A stretch of 24,402 bases of DNA from CAZCZR01 sp964503455. GTDB taxonomy: Bacteria; Bacillota; Clostridia; UBA1381. This document shows positions 16,299 through 24,282 of this stretch, piece after piece. The position numbers were made by a program, and so were the translations under genes. Each line of letters begins with the position of its first letter. The stretch's first letter is position 1. The stretch is taken from the NCBI GenBank assembly GCA_964503455.1, contig CAZCZR010000017.1, positions 1-24,402 on the forward strand. Direction: 5' to 3'. The notes under the pieces were generated by a model. The model saw only the letters and a program-made list of their open reading frames with translations. It was not told where the DNA came from and did no database searches.

Positions 16299-17690
16299 TT
16301 ATTCCTCATTCTCCGGTTTGAACTCGCTGACAAGCTCATCCTTCTGCTTCTTGAACCACTCAAGCACCACGCCGTATTTGTTGACGGCTATTGTCAGCAA
16401 GACAAAAGCGGCGATAAGCGATACTCCGAACGTCTTGATATAGCCTGACATCGGACGCTCGTTGAAGATGAACGTAATGTAATTATTTGTTTTCTGCTCG
16501 ATATAGTCCTTATCCGTCTGCATTGCGAGAGCCGATACCTTGCTCAAATAATTGCTTATCTCGGATATCATAGCGGCGGCAGTGGCGTTCGCTTCTTCCG
16601 TGGAAGCGGGAACATCCGAATACTTGCTTATAAGATAGTTATGCTCGTTGATGGTTTTCAGGAGCTTTGTGGCGCTGATGCCGTCGTTATGCGATTTTGT
16701 GACCAGAGTATCAAGACCGGTCTTTGTTCTGCTCATATAAAACTCGTTTTTCTGATCCACCGACGGGATGAACGCCACGCCGGTTATATGCGCGTTATAT
16801 ATATCCATCGCATGATTTGAGATATCCGAGGACATCTGCATTTTATTATAGTTAAGCGTTTTCTTGTCAACGCTGTACTCCTGCTTTCTCAGAAATTCGT
16901 CCTTGTCCTTTGCCACATGATTCTGTGTAATATACGCGTCAAGCTTTACAAGATCCACATCGCGTATATTCAGTATCATGGTGCTGATGTTCGCAAAGGA
17001 ATAGCCTGTGCTTTTCGCTCTGTAGGTGCCGCTTTCGCTTTCGTATTTGTCCAAGTACCTCAGCATGGTGGACACCTTGTCCTTAAGCATCTGGCATATC
17101 TCGTTGTAGTCATAGTCCTCCAGCCAGTTCTCCTCGGTATAGTCAAGAGCGACGTTTGTTATGGCGTGATGCTCGTCGAAATATTTCCTGTAGGACTCTG
17201 CCAGCGCGGCAAGGAACTGATCCGCGTTATTTTTGCTGAAATTGCTCTTGTTGTAGTGTATCTCAAACTCCGACGGACAGTAGCTGTAGGAGGAGTCGGA
17301 TGCTATGGCTGTGACCGTCCTTTCAACGGACGATTTCGGCATCTTTGTGTCTATAACTATGCTTGATTTCAGATTTTCTATGGAAAGGCTGTCATCGTCA
17401 AGTATGTCTATCGCGCCCTGAAGCACTTCATCGGACTTGATGTCGGCTATATTGAACCTTGCACCGCCGGGAGTAAGACCGTTTCTCGAATCGGCGTAGT
17501 TCAAGGTCAGAACCATTGTGTTTTCCCGCGAGTTGGATATGTATTTAACACCCGTAAAGAAAACCGCCGCCGCAAGCGACACGCACACTACGGCCGAAAA
17601 CTTTTTCTTTCCCGATGAGTACAGCTTGTAAAAAATTTTATTGAGCCACTTCATATTCAGTGTCTTTTTCTTTTTCTTTTTCACTGTCAC
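16299..17690 (-). CDS. Wzz-like polysaccharide chain-length determinant, paralogue 1
   Basis: About 464 residues. Membrane segments lie near residues 32-50 and 405-427 and flank an external domain of about 350 residues. The start is uncertain. ATG 17696 touches AAGGAG with no spacing, GTG 17690 has AAGGAG 6 nt away and is preferred, and ATG 17654 has no visible Shine-Dalgarno. With the GTG start the protein begins with a lysine run (VKKKKKKT) and the gene overlaps the Wzy-like gene by 53 bp. It shares NGLTPGGARFNIADI, SYCPSEFEIHY and EDYDYNEI with the next gene and is clearly related to it. The chain-length role is inferred from topology and operon position. There is no kinase domain. Confidence 0.77.
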   Translation of the reverse strand: MTVKKKKKKTLNMKWLNKIFYKLYSSGKKKFSAVVCVSLAAAVFFTGVKYISNSRENTMVLTLNYADSRNGLTPGGARFNIADIKSDEVLQGAIDILDDDSLSIENLKSSIVIDTKMPKSSVERTVTAIASDSSYSYCPSEFEIHYNKSNFSKNNADQFLAALAESYRKYFDEHHAITNVALDYTEENWLEDYDYNEICQMLKDKVSTMLRYLDKYESESGTYRAKSTGYSFANISTMILNIRDVDLVKLDAYITQNHVAKDKDEFLRKQEYSVDKKTLNYNKMQMSSDISNHAMDIYNAHITGVAFIPSVDQKNEFYMSRTKTGLDTLVTKSHNDGISATKLLKTINEHNYLISKYSDVPASTEEANATAAAMISEISNYLSKVSALAMQTDKDYIEQKTNNYITFIFNERPMSGYIKTFGVSLIAAFVLLTIAVNKYGVVLEWFKKQKDELVSEFKPENEE

Positions 17691-18975
17691 TCTCATCTCC
17701 TTCTGTAATTGATTTTATTTCTCCGGCAACGCCGGCTTGTTCGTATTCATAGTTCATGGCGCACATCATTAAAATATTTATGTAAGGCTTAAGCACATAG
17801 ATCGTAAGCGACATGGAAAACGCCATTGCCGAAATAAACGCGCACGCGGTATACGGTTCGTTTTTTATATTCCTTAATATGCACGCGGCTATCAGAATCA
17901 GATATATTATAAGACCTATAAGTCCCTGATCGAAAAGCACCTGTATCAGCTGATTGTGCGCAAATCCCGAATCCGTCCTGTCGGTATAGGAAAATATCTC
18001 ATACGTTGACATAAGGCCGGAGCCTTTTAAGAGCCTGATCGGGTTTTCGGACGTGTACTCGATCGCATACTCCCATGTGTCAAATCTGCCCGTTCCGCGG
18101 CTTTCAACAACATCCTCAATGGTATATCTTTCTTGGATATCCTCCGGAAGCATCGGAAAGATCACCGTCGTCACTATCACCGCCGCCAGGATTCCCGTGA
18201 CGATAAACGCCACCTTCGCTTTTGCGCCGCGTATCGCGAGTATCACCGCGAAAAACACGCCCACAAGCACTCCTATCAGGCCGCCTCTCGATCCCGTCTG
18301 AAACACGGAATACAGTATCAGCAGCGCTTCGGCAAGATAAAAAAGCAGCAGCTTGCTTTTGGATATTATTCTTTTTATACATATCAGTATCGGCATGACA
18401 AAGTACATACAGAAATAGTTCGGGTCCTCCTCGAAGCCGAAAATTTTAATGATCTTTCTGCTTTCGTACTGATTAAGCGACATCGACTGAAACACTATCA
18501 GGTAAATGCAGATTAACCCGACCAATACCCACGTGCTTTCTATAAGCCGTTTTTCATTGTCGTTGTATACTCTCATCGTAATAAGCAGCATAGCCACCAG
18601 TATGAGAAGCATATCCTTTGTGTTCGTGACCGATATTTCCGCCCTGTAATAAAAAAGCTGCGAAAATGTATATATTACATACACCGTGTACATGGCGTGT
18701 ACAATATTCAGGCGTATCGGCTTTGTATTTCCTATAAACAGCCTCAGTCCCAGCACGGCGACCACAGGGTACGTTATGAGCTTAAGCACCGACATTCCCA
18801 TCGGGGTGGTCACCACGGTAAACGGCAGACACGCAAAATACAGACACGTCATGATGCAGTCAATACTCACACCCTTAAAATACCGTCTGATACCCGGGCC
18901 GTGTTTATTTTCGTTTTTATTTTCCTCCTGACGGACGCCGTCCGAAACGGCAGCCGATGACAGTTCAGCGCTCAT
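17638..18975 (-). CDS. O-antigen ligase/Wzy-type polysaccharide polymerase
   Basis: 445 residues with about ten membrane segments, a charged N-terminus (1-32) and a charged cytoplasmic tail (SDSEKEKEKD). The Wzy_C/O-antigen-ligase signatures are present: G228-S-R-G-G-L-I-G and, in the large external loop, SGFAHNQLIQVLFDQGLIGL with H340. The family joins lipid-linked repeat units into polymer or transfers polymer to an acceptor, on the outer face of the membrane. In a Gram-positive locus that also has a Wzx flippase and Wzz-like proteins, the polymerase role is more likely. It is the first gene of the operon, about 45 nt after the predicted transcription start. The ribosome binding site is weak (GGATGAGAG). 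Confidence 0.87.
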   Translation of the reverse strand: MSAELSSAAVSDGVRQEENKNENKHGPGIRRYFKGVSIDCIMTCLYFACLPFTVVTTPMGMSVLKLITYPVVAVLGLRLFIGNTKPIRLNIVHAMYTVYVIYTFSQLFYYRAEISVTNTKDMLLILVAMLLITMRVYNDNEKRLIESTWVLVGLICIYLIVFQSMSLNQYESRKIIKIFGFEEDPNYFCMYFVMPILICIKRIISKSKLLLFYLAEALLILYSVFQTGSRGGLIGVLVGVFFAVILAIRGAKAKVAFIVTGILAAVIVTTVIFPMLPEDIQERYTIEDVVESRGTGRFDTWEYAIEYTSENPIRLLKGSGLMSTYEIFSYTDRTDSGFAHNQLIQVLFDQGLIGLIIYLILIAACILRNIKNEPYTACAFISAMAFSMSLTIYVLKPYINILMMCAMNYEYEQAGVAGEIKSITEGDESDSEKEKEKDTEYEVAQ

Positions 18976-19027
18976 TTTCTCTCATCCGCTTTTCCCTTTC
19001 CTTTTTTTATTTTCCTGTAGCGCTTTT

Positions 19028-19056
19028 ATTATATCACATTAATAAGTGAATGTAAA
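19028..19056 (-). promoter_or_regulatory. Sigma-A promoter of the exopolysaccharide operon
   Basis: On the minus strand TTTACA (19056-19051), 17 bp, TATAAT (19033-19028). The predicted start is near 19021. Immediately upstream (about 19057-19090) are A/T tracts, including TTTTAA-N6-TTAAAA, that could act as an UP element. It would drive all nine genes down to 8143; no other promoter is evident inside the operon. Confidence 0.82.
19034..19049 (-). promoter_or_regulatory. Operator-like inverted repeat in the operon promoter spacer
   Basis: TCAC (19034-19037) and GTGA (19046-19049) flank an A/T-only 8-bp centre and fill almost the whole spacer between the -35 and -10 boxes. A dimeric repressor bound here would occlude RNA polymerase. 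The regulator is unknown. The small arms mean chance cannot be excluded. Confidence 0.4.
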
Positions 19057-19216
19057 TAATTTTTTTTAAAATTCCTTAAAATTTTTATATAGTTTATCTT
19101 AAAATGTATGTAGATCTCATGTCTATACATACCGTTTTTACCGGCGCGGGCGGCAAGGTGCTTCGCCGGCGAATAATAAATCGGGATTTTTTATATGAAT
19201 TAATCGGCATATTCTG

Positions 19217-19245
19217 TTGAAATTGCGGCTTTTGTATGATATAAT
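19217..19245 (+). promoter_or_regulatory. Sigma-A promoter of the rhamnosidase gene
   Basis: TTGAAA (19217-19222), 17 bp, TATAAT (19240-19245), with an extended TGA just before the -10. The start near 19252 leaves a short leader with AGGGAG at 19266-19271. It fires divergently from the exopolysaccharide promoter. About 160 bp lie between the two -35 boxes, with only a 6-bp GC inverted repeat (19141-19169) and no gene. Confidence 0.83.
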
Positions 19246-19278
19246 AGCGATGAAATATCTTCATCAGGGAGTACGGAT

Positions 19279-22200
19279 ATGGAAATTTACGCACTTAAAG
19301 TCAACGGGCTTTTAAAGCCTCTCGGTGTTGACAGTCTGCCCCGCTTTGAATGGAAGCTCCGCTCAAAAAGGCGCGGCGCGGCGCAGACCGCGCGGAGGGT
19401 CACCGTGTCGGAGGACGAGCGGTTTTCGCGGATCGTATGGGACAGCGGAAACGTTTTGTCCGCCGATACATCGGGTATCGGCTACGGCGGAGAAGCTCTT
19501 TCGCCATGCACGCGCTATTTTTGGCGGGTCTCGGTGACGGATGAGCAAGGCTCCGTTCATACAAGCGGCGTGTCATGGTTCGAAACGGGACTTATGGGCA
19601 CGGATGCCTCCGTATGGGACGGCGCTCAATGGATAGGCTCGCCGCTCATCACCGACAATCCCGACGGGATCCGTTCCTATAAAATATCGGCAGAGCTGTG
19701 CTTTGACGGCGCCGGCTTTACGGAATTTGCAATCGCGGCAAGAAACACCGATAACTGCGTGCTTGTGCGGCTTGACAAAAAGAATCTGCGCATACGCTTT
19801 TTTCAGCTTTGCGATAACTCCCGTACAACAGGTGCGGCGTCAAAAACGCCTTTGGGCGATCCGCGCGGCTGGAGCATTGACGAAAAGCTTTTTGTAATCG
19901 GCGATCAGCGCGTCGAAATAAGCGTGCGCCGCCGCGATGTGCGCGTAGCTTTAAACGGCGCGGTCATAGTCAGCGAAACGGAGCTTCTGCCGAAAAACGA
20001 GCCGCAGCTTCCGCCGCGCGAGGGCATGATGCTCTTCGGCATACGCCAGACAGAGGGGCGGATCTCATTCGGCAGGATGCGTATAGAAAACACGGAAAAC
20101 GGCGCGGTATTGCAGGACACGGATTTTTCGCGCGAAAGCGCTTTATCGGCGCTCGGCGAAATTGTGGACGGGCGGCTTGTCGTTAAAAAAGGCTTCTTTT
20201 TAACAAGCGCCGTACCCTCGGTAAATGTCAGAAAGCGGTTCACCGCAGAAAAAGAAGTGCGTTCGGCAAGGCTCTACTCCTCGGCAAAGGGCTTTTACCG
20301 CGCTTATATAAACGGAAAACCCGCCGGCGACAGCTGTCTTGACCCCGGCTTTACCGACTACAGAATACGCATACTGTACCAGACCTATGACGTTACGGAC
20401 AAGCTAGTATCCGGCGAAAATGTGATAAGCGCGGTCGCAGCTAAGGGCTACTACACAGGATGGGTAGGCTATGCCCCGCGCCCCATGGTGTACGGAAGGC
20501 AGAACACGTTTATCGCAAAGCTCGTCATAACCTACACCGACGGCTCGCGCGGAGTTATCGTCACAGACGGCTCGTGGCAGTTTACGGACAGGGGGCCGGT
20601 CATATCCTCCGACTATCAGCAGGGCGAATATTATGATGCGCGGCTTGAATACGATCCCGCCGCCAATCATGATTTTTGGGTCAACGCGGGGGTATATCCG
20701 CAAAGCGGCGCGGTTATTCCGACAAACGGCGTTCTTTCGGGCGCGCGCTTCGGACTTTACGCGCAGACGGACGCGGGGGCAAGGGTCGAGCGCGTACTGA
20801 CGCCGCGCTTCGTATCGGAAAATCCGCGCGGACATTTTATATATGACTTCGGTCAGAATATGGCAGGCACTGTGCGGCTTAAAATGCGCTCGGAGCGCGG
20901 ACGCGCGGTAAAGCTTCGCTTCGGCGAGATGTGCCGCGGCGGACGGCTCTACACCGAAAATCTGCGCTCCGCCGCAAGCACGGACGTATATATTTTCAAG
21001 GGGGATCGTTCGGGGGAAACATTTGTGCCGTCATTTACGGCGCACGGATTCCGTTACATGGAAATATCCGTCTGCGGCAAAGACGCAAGTCTTTCCGAGA
21101 TGAGCGATATGCTCATATCGGCGGAGGGACTTGTGCTTACAAACACGCCCGAAAACACCGCCGAATTTGAATGTTCAAACCCTCTTATAAACCGTTTGCA
21201 GGAAAATATACAGTGGGGTCAGCGCGGCAACTCGCTTTTGGTGTACACCGACTGTCCGCAGCGGAACGAGCGCATGGGCTGGACGGGCGACGCGCAGGTG
21301 TTCGCCGCCGCTGCCGCGTATAACGCCGATATACGCGCTTTTATGGGAAAATGGCTTACGGACCTTCGTGACGCTCAGCTGCTTTACAACAAAGACGGAG
21401 CCGTCCCCGACACGGCGCCCTTGGGCGGGGACAACCGCCCCGACGGATGCGGCGGCTGGGGAGATGCGGCTGTGATAGTGCCTTGGGAAATGTATCTGGC
21501 TTACGGCGACAAAAAATTTCTTTCGGACAACTATGAGATGATGAGAAAGTGGATCGCCTATCAAAACGGCGCCGGCCGCCGGAATTACGGCGTGCGAACG
21601 GTTGACGGCGTGCAGGTCCCCGAAAAGTCGGACCTTGCTTCGATACCGTTTATCCAGATTCAGCAAAGGCGGGGCGATCATCTGTCCTACGACGGTTCGA
21701 CGCCCTACATCCTTTCGGCGACCGCTTACGCGGCTCACTGCGCGGATATTATGTCCGCAGCGGCGGAAATACTGGGGAAAAGCGCCGATGCGAAAAAGTA
21801 CCGTCTGCTCTTTGAAAATATCCGCCGCGCCTTTAACGAGGCGTGGGTATGCCCCGACGGCACGCTTGCGTATTGGGGCGAGATGAGCGCGCGCGATCCG
21901 CAGGGACTTGAATGTGCCGCCTACGACAAAAGCATAACGCGCTATACGCGCTATGCCGAGGGGACCGCCCACGGTCCGAGTCAGACGGCATACGCTCTTG
22001 CCATAGATTTCGGACTTATACCGAAGGACAAGCTGTCCGGCGCGGCGGCGGGACTTAAAGCGGCGCTTGACAGATGCGGCGGCTGCTTGAGTACGGGATT
22101 TCTCGGAATATCCCACCTCATGCCGGCGCTTATAAAGTCGGGACTTTGCGCCGAGGCGGTATCGCTTTTGGAAAACGAGCGTTTCCCCGGCTGGCTTTAC

Positions 22201-22674
22201 AGCGTGAAAAACGGCGCAACGACAGTGTGGGAGCGCTGGAACTCGTATATAGCCGAAACCGATACCTTCGGCGACGCCGCGATGAACTCGTTCAATCACT
22301 ATGCCTACGGCGCCGTCGGCGAAACTATCCTCGGCGATATTCTCGGCATCAGACCGTATGAGCCGGGATATAAGACAGTGCTGCTCTCGCCCGTATACGG
22401 CGGCGGCATTACCTGGGCAAGGGGCTGCTACGAAAGCGTGCGCGGCAAAATAGAGGTGTCGTGGCGAATCAGCGGAAACGCGTTTGAATACAGCTGCACC
22501 GTACCCGCGAACATCTCGGCTGTTTTGCGCCTTCCCGTGCGCCGCGGCGGCAAGGTTACCGAAAGCGGCAAAAACGCCGCCGATGCCGCAGGCGTGACAT
22601 ACGAGGGAACCTCCGGCGGCAGAGCCGTATTCCGCATTTCAAGCGGCAGCTACGTATTTTCGGCGGAGATCTGA
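19279..22674 (+). CDS. GH78 alpha-L-rhamnosidase, cytoplasmic
   Basis: 1131 residues with no signal peptide. In order: an N-terminal fibronectin-like domain (about 1-105, ending HTSGVSWFETG); a beta region (about 115-290); the rhamnosidase N domain (SARLYSSAKGFYRAYINGKPAG); a jelly-roll domain (IYDFGQNMAGTVRLK); the (alpha/alpha)6 catalytic barrel (about 620-1020); and a C-terminal beta domain. The motif D658-C-P-Q-R-N-E664-R-M-G-W-T-G-D-A supplies the general acid glutamate, and TTVWE985-RW the probable base, as in characterised GH78 enzymes. It releases terminal L-rhamnose from imported oligosaccharides or glycosides by inversion. AGGGAG lies 7 nt before the ATG. It is a single-gene transcript; no transporter or rhamnose catabolic gene is adjacent. 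Confidence 0.93.
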   Translation: MEIYALKVNGLLKPLGVDSLPRFEWKLRSKRRGAAQTARRVTVSEDERFSRIVWDSGNVLSADTSGIGYGGEALSPCTRYFWRVSVTDEQGSVHTSGVSWFETGLMGTDASVWDGAQWIGSPLITDNPDGIRSYKISAELCFDGAGFTEFAIAARNTDNCVLVRLDKKNLRIRFFQLCDNSRTTGAASKTPLGDPRGWSIDEKLFVIGDQRVEISVRRRDVRVALNGAVIVSETELLPKNEPQLPPREGMMLFGIRQTEGRISFGRMRIENTENGAVLQDTDFSRESALSALGEIVDGRLVVKKGFFLTSAVPSVNVRKRFTAEKEVRSARLYSSAKGFYRAYINGKPAGDSCLDPGFTDYRIRILYQTYDVTDKLVSGENVISAVAAKGYYTGWVGYAPRPMVYGRQNTFIAKLVITYTDGSRGVIVTDGSWQFTDRGPVISSDYQQGEYYDARLEYDPAANHDFWVNAGVYPQSGAVIPTNGVLSGARFGLYAQTDAGARVERVLTPRFVSENPRGHFIYDFGQNMAGTVRLKMRSERGRAVKLRFGEMCRGGRLYTENLRSAASTDVYIFKGDRSGETFVPSFTAHGFRYMEISVCGKDASLSEMSDMLISAEGLVLTNTPENTAEFECSNPLINRLQENIQWGQRGNSLLVYTDCPQRNERMGWTGDAQVFAAAAAYNADIRAFMGKWLTDLRDAQLLYNKDGAVPDTAPLGGDNRPDGCGGWGDAAVIVPWEMYLAYGDKKFLSDNYEMMRKWIAYQNGAGRRNYGVRTVDGVQVPEKSDLASIPFIQIQQRRGDHLSYDGSTPYILSATAYAAHCADIMSAAAEILGKSADAKKYRLLFENIRRAFNEAWVCPDGTLAYWGEMSARDPQGLECAAYDKSITRYTRYAEGTAHGPSQTAYALAIDFGLIPKDKLSGAAAGLKAALDRCGGCLSTGFLGISHLMPALIKSGLCAEAVSLLENERFPGWLYSVKNGATTVWERWNSYIAETDTFGDAAMNSFNHYAYGAVGETILGDILGIRPYEPGYKTVLLSPVYGGGITWARGCYESVRGKIEVSWRISGNAFEYSCTVPANISAVLRLPVRRGGKVTESGKNAADAAGVTYEGTSGGRAVFRISSGSYVFSAEI

Positions 22675-22770
22675 CGCGTCAATAAACGGCTTTGCGCGCA
22701 TTTTAAGGGAGTACGGTATAAGCTCGTCTGTTATTATACGGAAATCATTGCTTAAATTGTCTTTTAGCAC

Positions 22771-22799
22771 TTGACAGCACTCAGGTTTTCTGATAAAAT
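22771..22799 (+). promoter_or_regulatory. Sigma-A promoter of the XRE-like regulator
   Basis: TTGACA (22771-22776), 17 bp, TAAAAT (22794-22799), with TG one base before the -10. Transcription should start near 22806, giving a leader of about 27 nt. The 96 bp between the rhamnosidase stop and this promoter hold no clear terminator. Confidence 0.82.
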
Positions 22800-22832
22800 A
22801 TTCATATAAAAAAACGAAAGAAGTTGGGCGAA

Positions 22833-23228
22833 ATGGATCTTACGGAAAAGGTCGCGGCGGAAATAAAGACACAGTATAAAAGTATGCGTAAATTTTCCGA
22901 GGCCGCCGGCATCCCGTACAGCACAGTGGCAAGCATAATAAAAAACGGCATAGGCTCCACATCATTCGATACGGCTCTGCGCATATGCAGTGTTTTACAG
23001 ATAAACTGCATAATAGACGACATCGCGGTTTTCACCGACAAAGACGTCATGGGTTTTCTTGCGGAATACACCCGCCTTGGAGATAAGGCGCGCTATCTTG
23101 TAAAGACCGCCATGGATTTTGAGTATATCAAGCAGGGGAACGTTCTGCCCTTGCAGGCTGTGAACGTTGCTTCGGTATCGGACAATACGAAAAAATACCT
23201 TCGCGAGCGTTTAAAATCAAGCACTTAA
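22833..23228 (+). CDS. Small XRE-like helix-turn-helix regulator
   Basis: 131 residues from the ATG at 22833 (AAGAAG 9 nt upstream). An in-frame TTG at 22824 is less likely. Residues about 5-60 form a Cro/CI-type DNA-binding domain; the recognition region is SMRKFSEAAGIPYSTVASIIKNG, followed by the usual third-helix segment FDTALRICSVLQI. The rest is helical, with no ligand-binding or peptidase domain recognised. Similar small regulators are common in Clostridia and often act on themselves or a neighbour. The neighbours are the rhamnosidase before and the stalk protein after, so either could be a target; this is inference. Confidence 0.82.
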   Translation: MDLTEKVAAEIKTQYKSMRKFSEAAGIPYSTVASIIKNGIGSTSFDTALRICSVLQINCIIDDIAVFTDKDVMGFLAEYTRLGDKARYLVKTAMDFEYIKQGNVLPLQAVNVASVSDNTKKYLRERLKSST

Positions 23229-23262
23229 ACAATGTCCGGTCAAAAAATGACCGGCGGTTGTT
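23229..23262 (+). terminator. Hairpin after the regulator, weak terminator or attenuator
   Basis: CCGGTCA (23236-23242) and TGACCGG (23248-23254) form a perfect 7-bp stem with a 5-A loop. Outer bases AACAA and TTGTT can also pair across a small internal loop. The U-tract is weak (TTGTTT). It lies between the regulator stop and the stalk-protein gene, so it may reduce read-through. Confidence 0.55.
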
Positions 23263-23304
23263 TGACAAAATATTATAAAGTATGCAAGAAAGGATGTGCG
23301 TTAC

Positions 23305-24015
23305 ATGAAAAAACAAATTCAGGGCTTTATCGCCGGAGCTGCGGTGATGTCGCTTATGCTCGGCGGACTTGCTTACGCCAAAAGCAGAACCGAAACCATA
23401 GAAGTCGAGTATGACGATATACGTCTGTATATGGACGGCGCCGAGGTTATCCCCAAGGACGCCAACGGTCAGACTGTAGAGCCGTTTATCTATAACGGTA
23501 CAACATATCTGCCTGTACGCGCTGTCGGCAACGCCATAGGAAAAGAAGTCAGCTGGGACGGAGTGGAAAAGGTCGTATATCTCGGCGCCAAGCCCGGCAA
23601 TACCGAAAACTGGCTTGATGTGTGCGGGCCGTATCAGTATAGCCGAGGCGAAGAATACCGCCTGACGGACAATAAGTACTTTATGATGTCGGGTCAGAAG
23701 TACACAAACGGCTTTGTGCTGAAAGATATTATTGATATTGAGGGCGATGAAGGCTGGGCGCTGTTCAATCTAAACGGCAAGTATAAATCTCTCACCTTTA
23801 CGGTCGGTCACGTTGACGGCACGGCTGCGACAAACGCTACAATGAACGTCTATCTCGACGGCATAATCGCATATACAAAGGAGCTTAAATACGATGACGT
23901 GGCTCAAAAAGTCACGATCCCCCTCAACGGCGCGCTTCAGATGAAAATCGAGGTGACGGACGGAGCGTGGGTAAACAGACCGTCCTACGGTTTTTCCGAG
24001 GGTGTGTTTGAATAA
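23305..24015 (+). CDS. Secreted stalk-domain protein with NPCBM-like carbohydrate-binding domain
   Basis: 236 residues from the ATG at 23305 (AAAGGA about 11 nt upstream); an in-frame GTG at 23296 is too close to that site. Residues 1-25 are a signal peptide ending AYA. Residues about 30-90 match the copper-amine-oxidase N-terminal-like stalk domain (YDDIRLYMDG, FIYNGTTYLPVRAVGNAIGKEVSWD), a non-enzymatic surface module of Clostridia. Residues about 95-230 look like an NPCBM-type beta sandwich (FMMSGQKYTNGFVL, LNGKYKSLTFTVGHVDG, MNVYLDG). It probably binds cell-wall or extracellular glycan. No catalytic domain or wall-sorting motif is present. A TTGACA at 23262-23267 lacks a well-placed -10, so it may be read through from the regulator gene. 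Confidence 0.85.
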   Translation: MKKQIQGFIAGAAVMSLMLGGLAYAKSRTETIEVEYDDIRLYMDGAEVIPKDANGQTVEPFIYNGTTYLPVRAVGNAIGKEVSWDGVEKVVYLGAKPGNTENWLDVCGPYQYSRGEEYRLTDNKYFMMSGQKYTNGFVLKDIIDIEGDEGWALFNLNGKYKSLTFTVGHVDGTAATNATMNVYLDGIIAYTKELKYDDVAQKVTIPLNGALQMKIEVTDGAWVNRPSYGFSEGVFE

Positions 24016-24117
24016 TGCCTTTACAAAAGGGGGGATGTTAAAAAACTCCAGACCGCAAAAAGGCGGAAATATATAGAATGAGTAATAAGTAAATATTCAG
24101 CAGATAAATAAATCGGT

Positions 24118-24145
24118 AGAAAAATCTCAAATTTGAGATTTTTCT
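24118..24145. terminator. Perfect 28-bp palindrome, probable bidirectional terminator
   Basis: Arms 24118-24131 and 24132-24145 are exact reverse complements (AGAAAAATCTCAAA and its complement). In RNA this gives a 12-bp stem with a 4-nt loop and a U-rich 3' arm on either strand. It lies about 100 bp after the stalk-protein stop and probably ends that transcript. Confidence 0.7.
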
Positions 24146-24169
24146 GCATTTAATGCCTTTTTGCTATGA

Positions 24170-24251
24170 ACAAACCTCACCCTCGACGTACCCATGTACG
24201 ACTTCGGGTAACCTGAACCCAAGGCAGAGCCTTGAGTTCAGTTCGGTTTGT
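24170..24251. other. Compact three-way-junction element, candidate structured RNA or dispersed repeat
   Basis: The closing stem pairs ACAAACC (24170-24176) with GGTTTGT (24245-24251). Inside are two hairpins. The first joins ACCC (24179-24182) to GGGT (24206-24209) and CGTAC (24187-24191) to GTACG (24196-24200). The second joins CTGAAC-C-CAAGGC (24213-24225) to GCCTTG-A-GTTCAG (24229-24241), 12 pairs with one mismatch and a 3-nt loop. Nearly every base in the second arm is paired. No open reading frame covers it. I do not recognise a known riboswitch, tRNA or 6S-like fold. It lies between two terminators, so a short independent RNA or a palindromic genomic repeat are both possible. Confidence 0.55.
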
Positions 24252-24282
24252 CCATTCTGAAGCTTTTTTCCTATCCCCTGAA

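Noticed and set aside
21175..22299. 374-codon open frame on the minus strand opposite the rhamnosidase catalytic domain
   Set aside because: The sense frame holds all GH78 motifs; the antisense frame is basic and has no recognisable family.
22707..22718. GGGAGTACGG near 22708, also found at the rhamnosidase ribosome binding site (19267-19276)
   Set aside because: A 10-base match is too short to separate from chance, and no gene starts after the second copy.
23262..23290. TTGACA as a promoter for the stalk-protein gene
   Set aside because: At 16-18 bp spacing there is no acceptable -10 hexamer; the AT-rich TATTATAAA is only 3-6 bp away, far too close.
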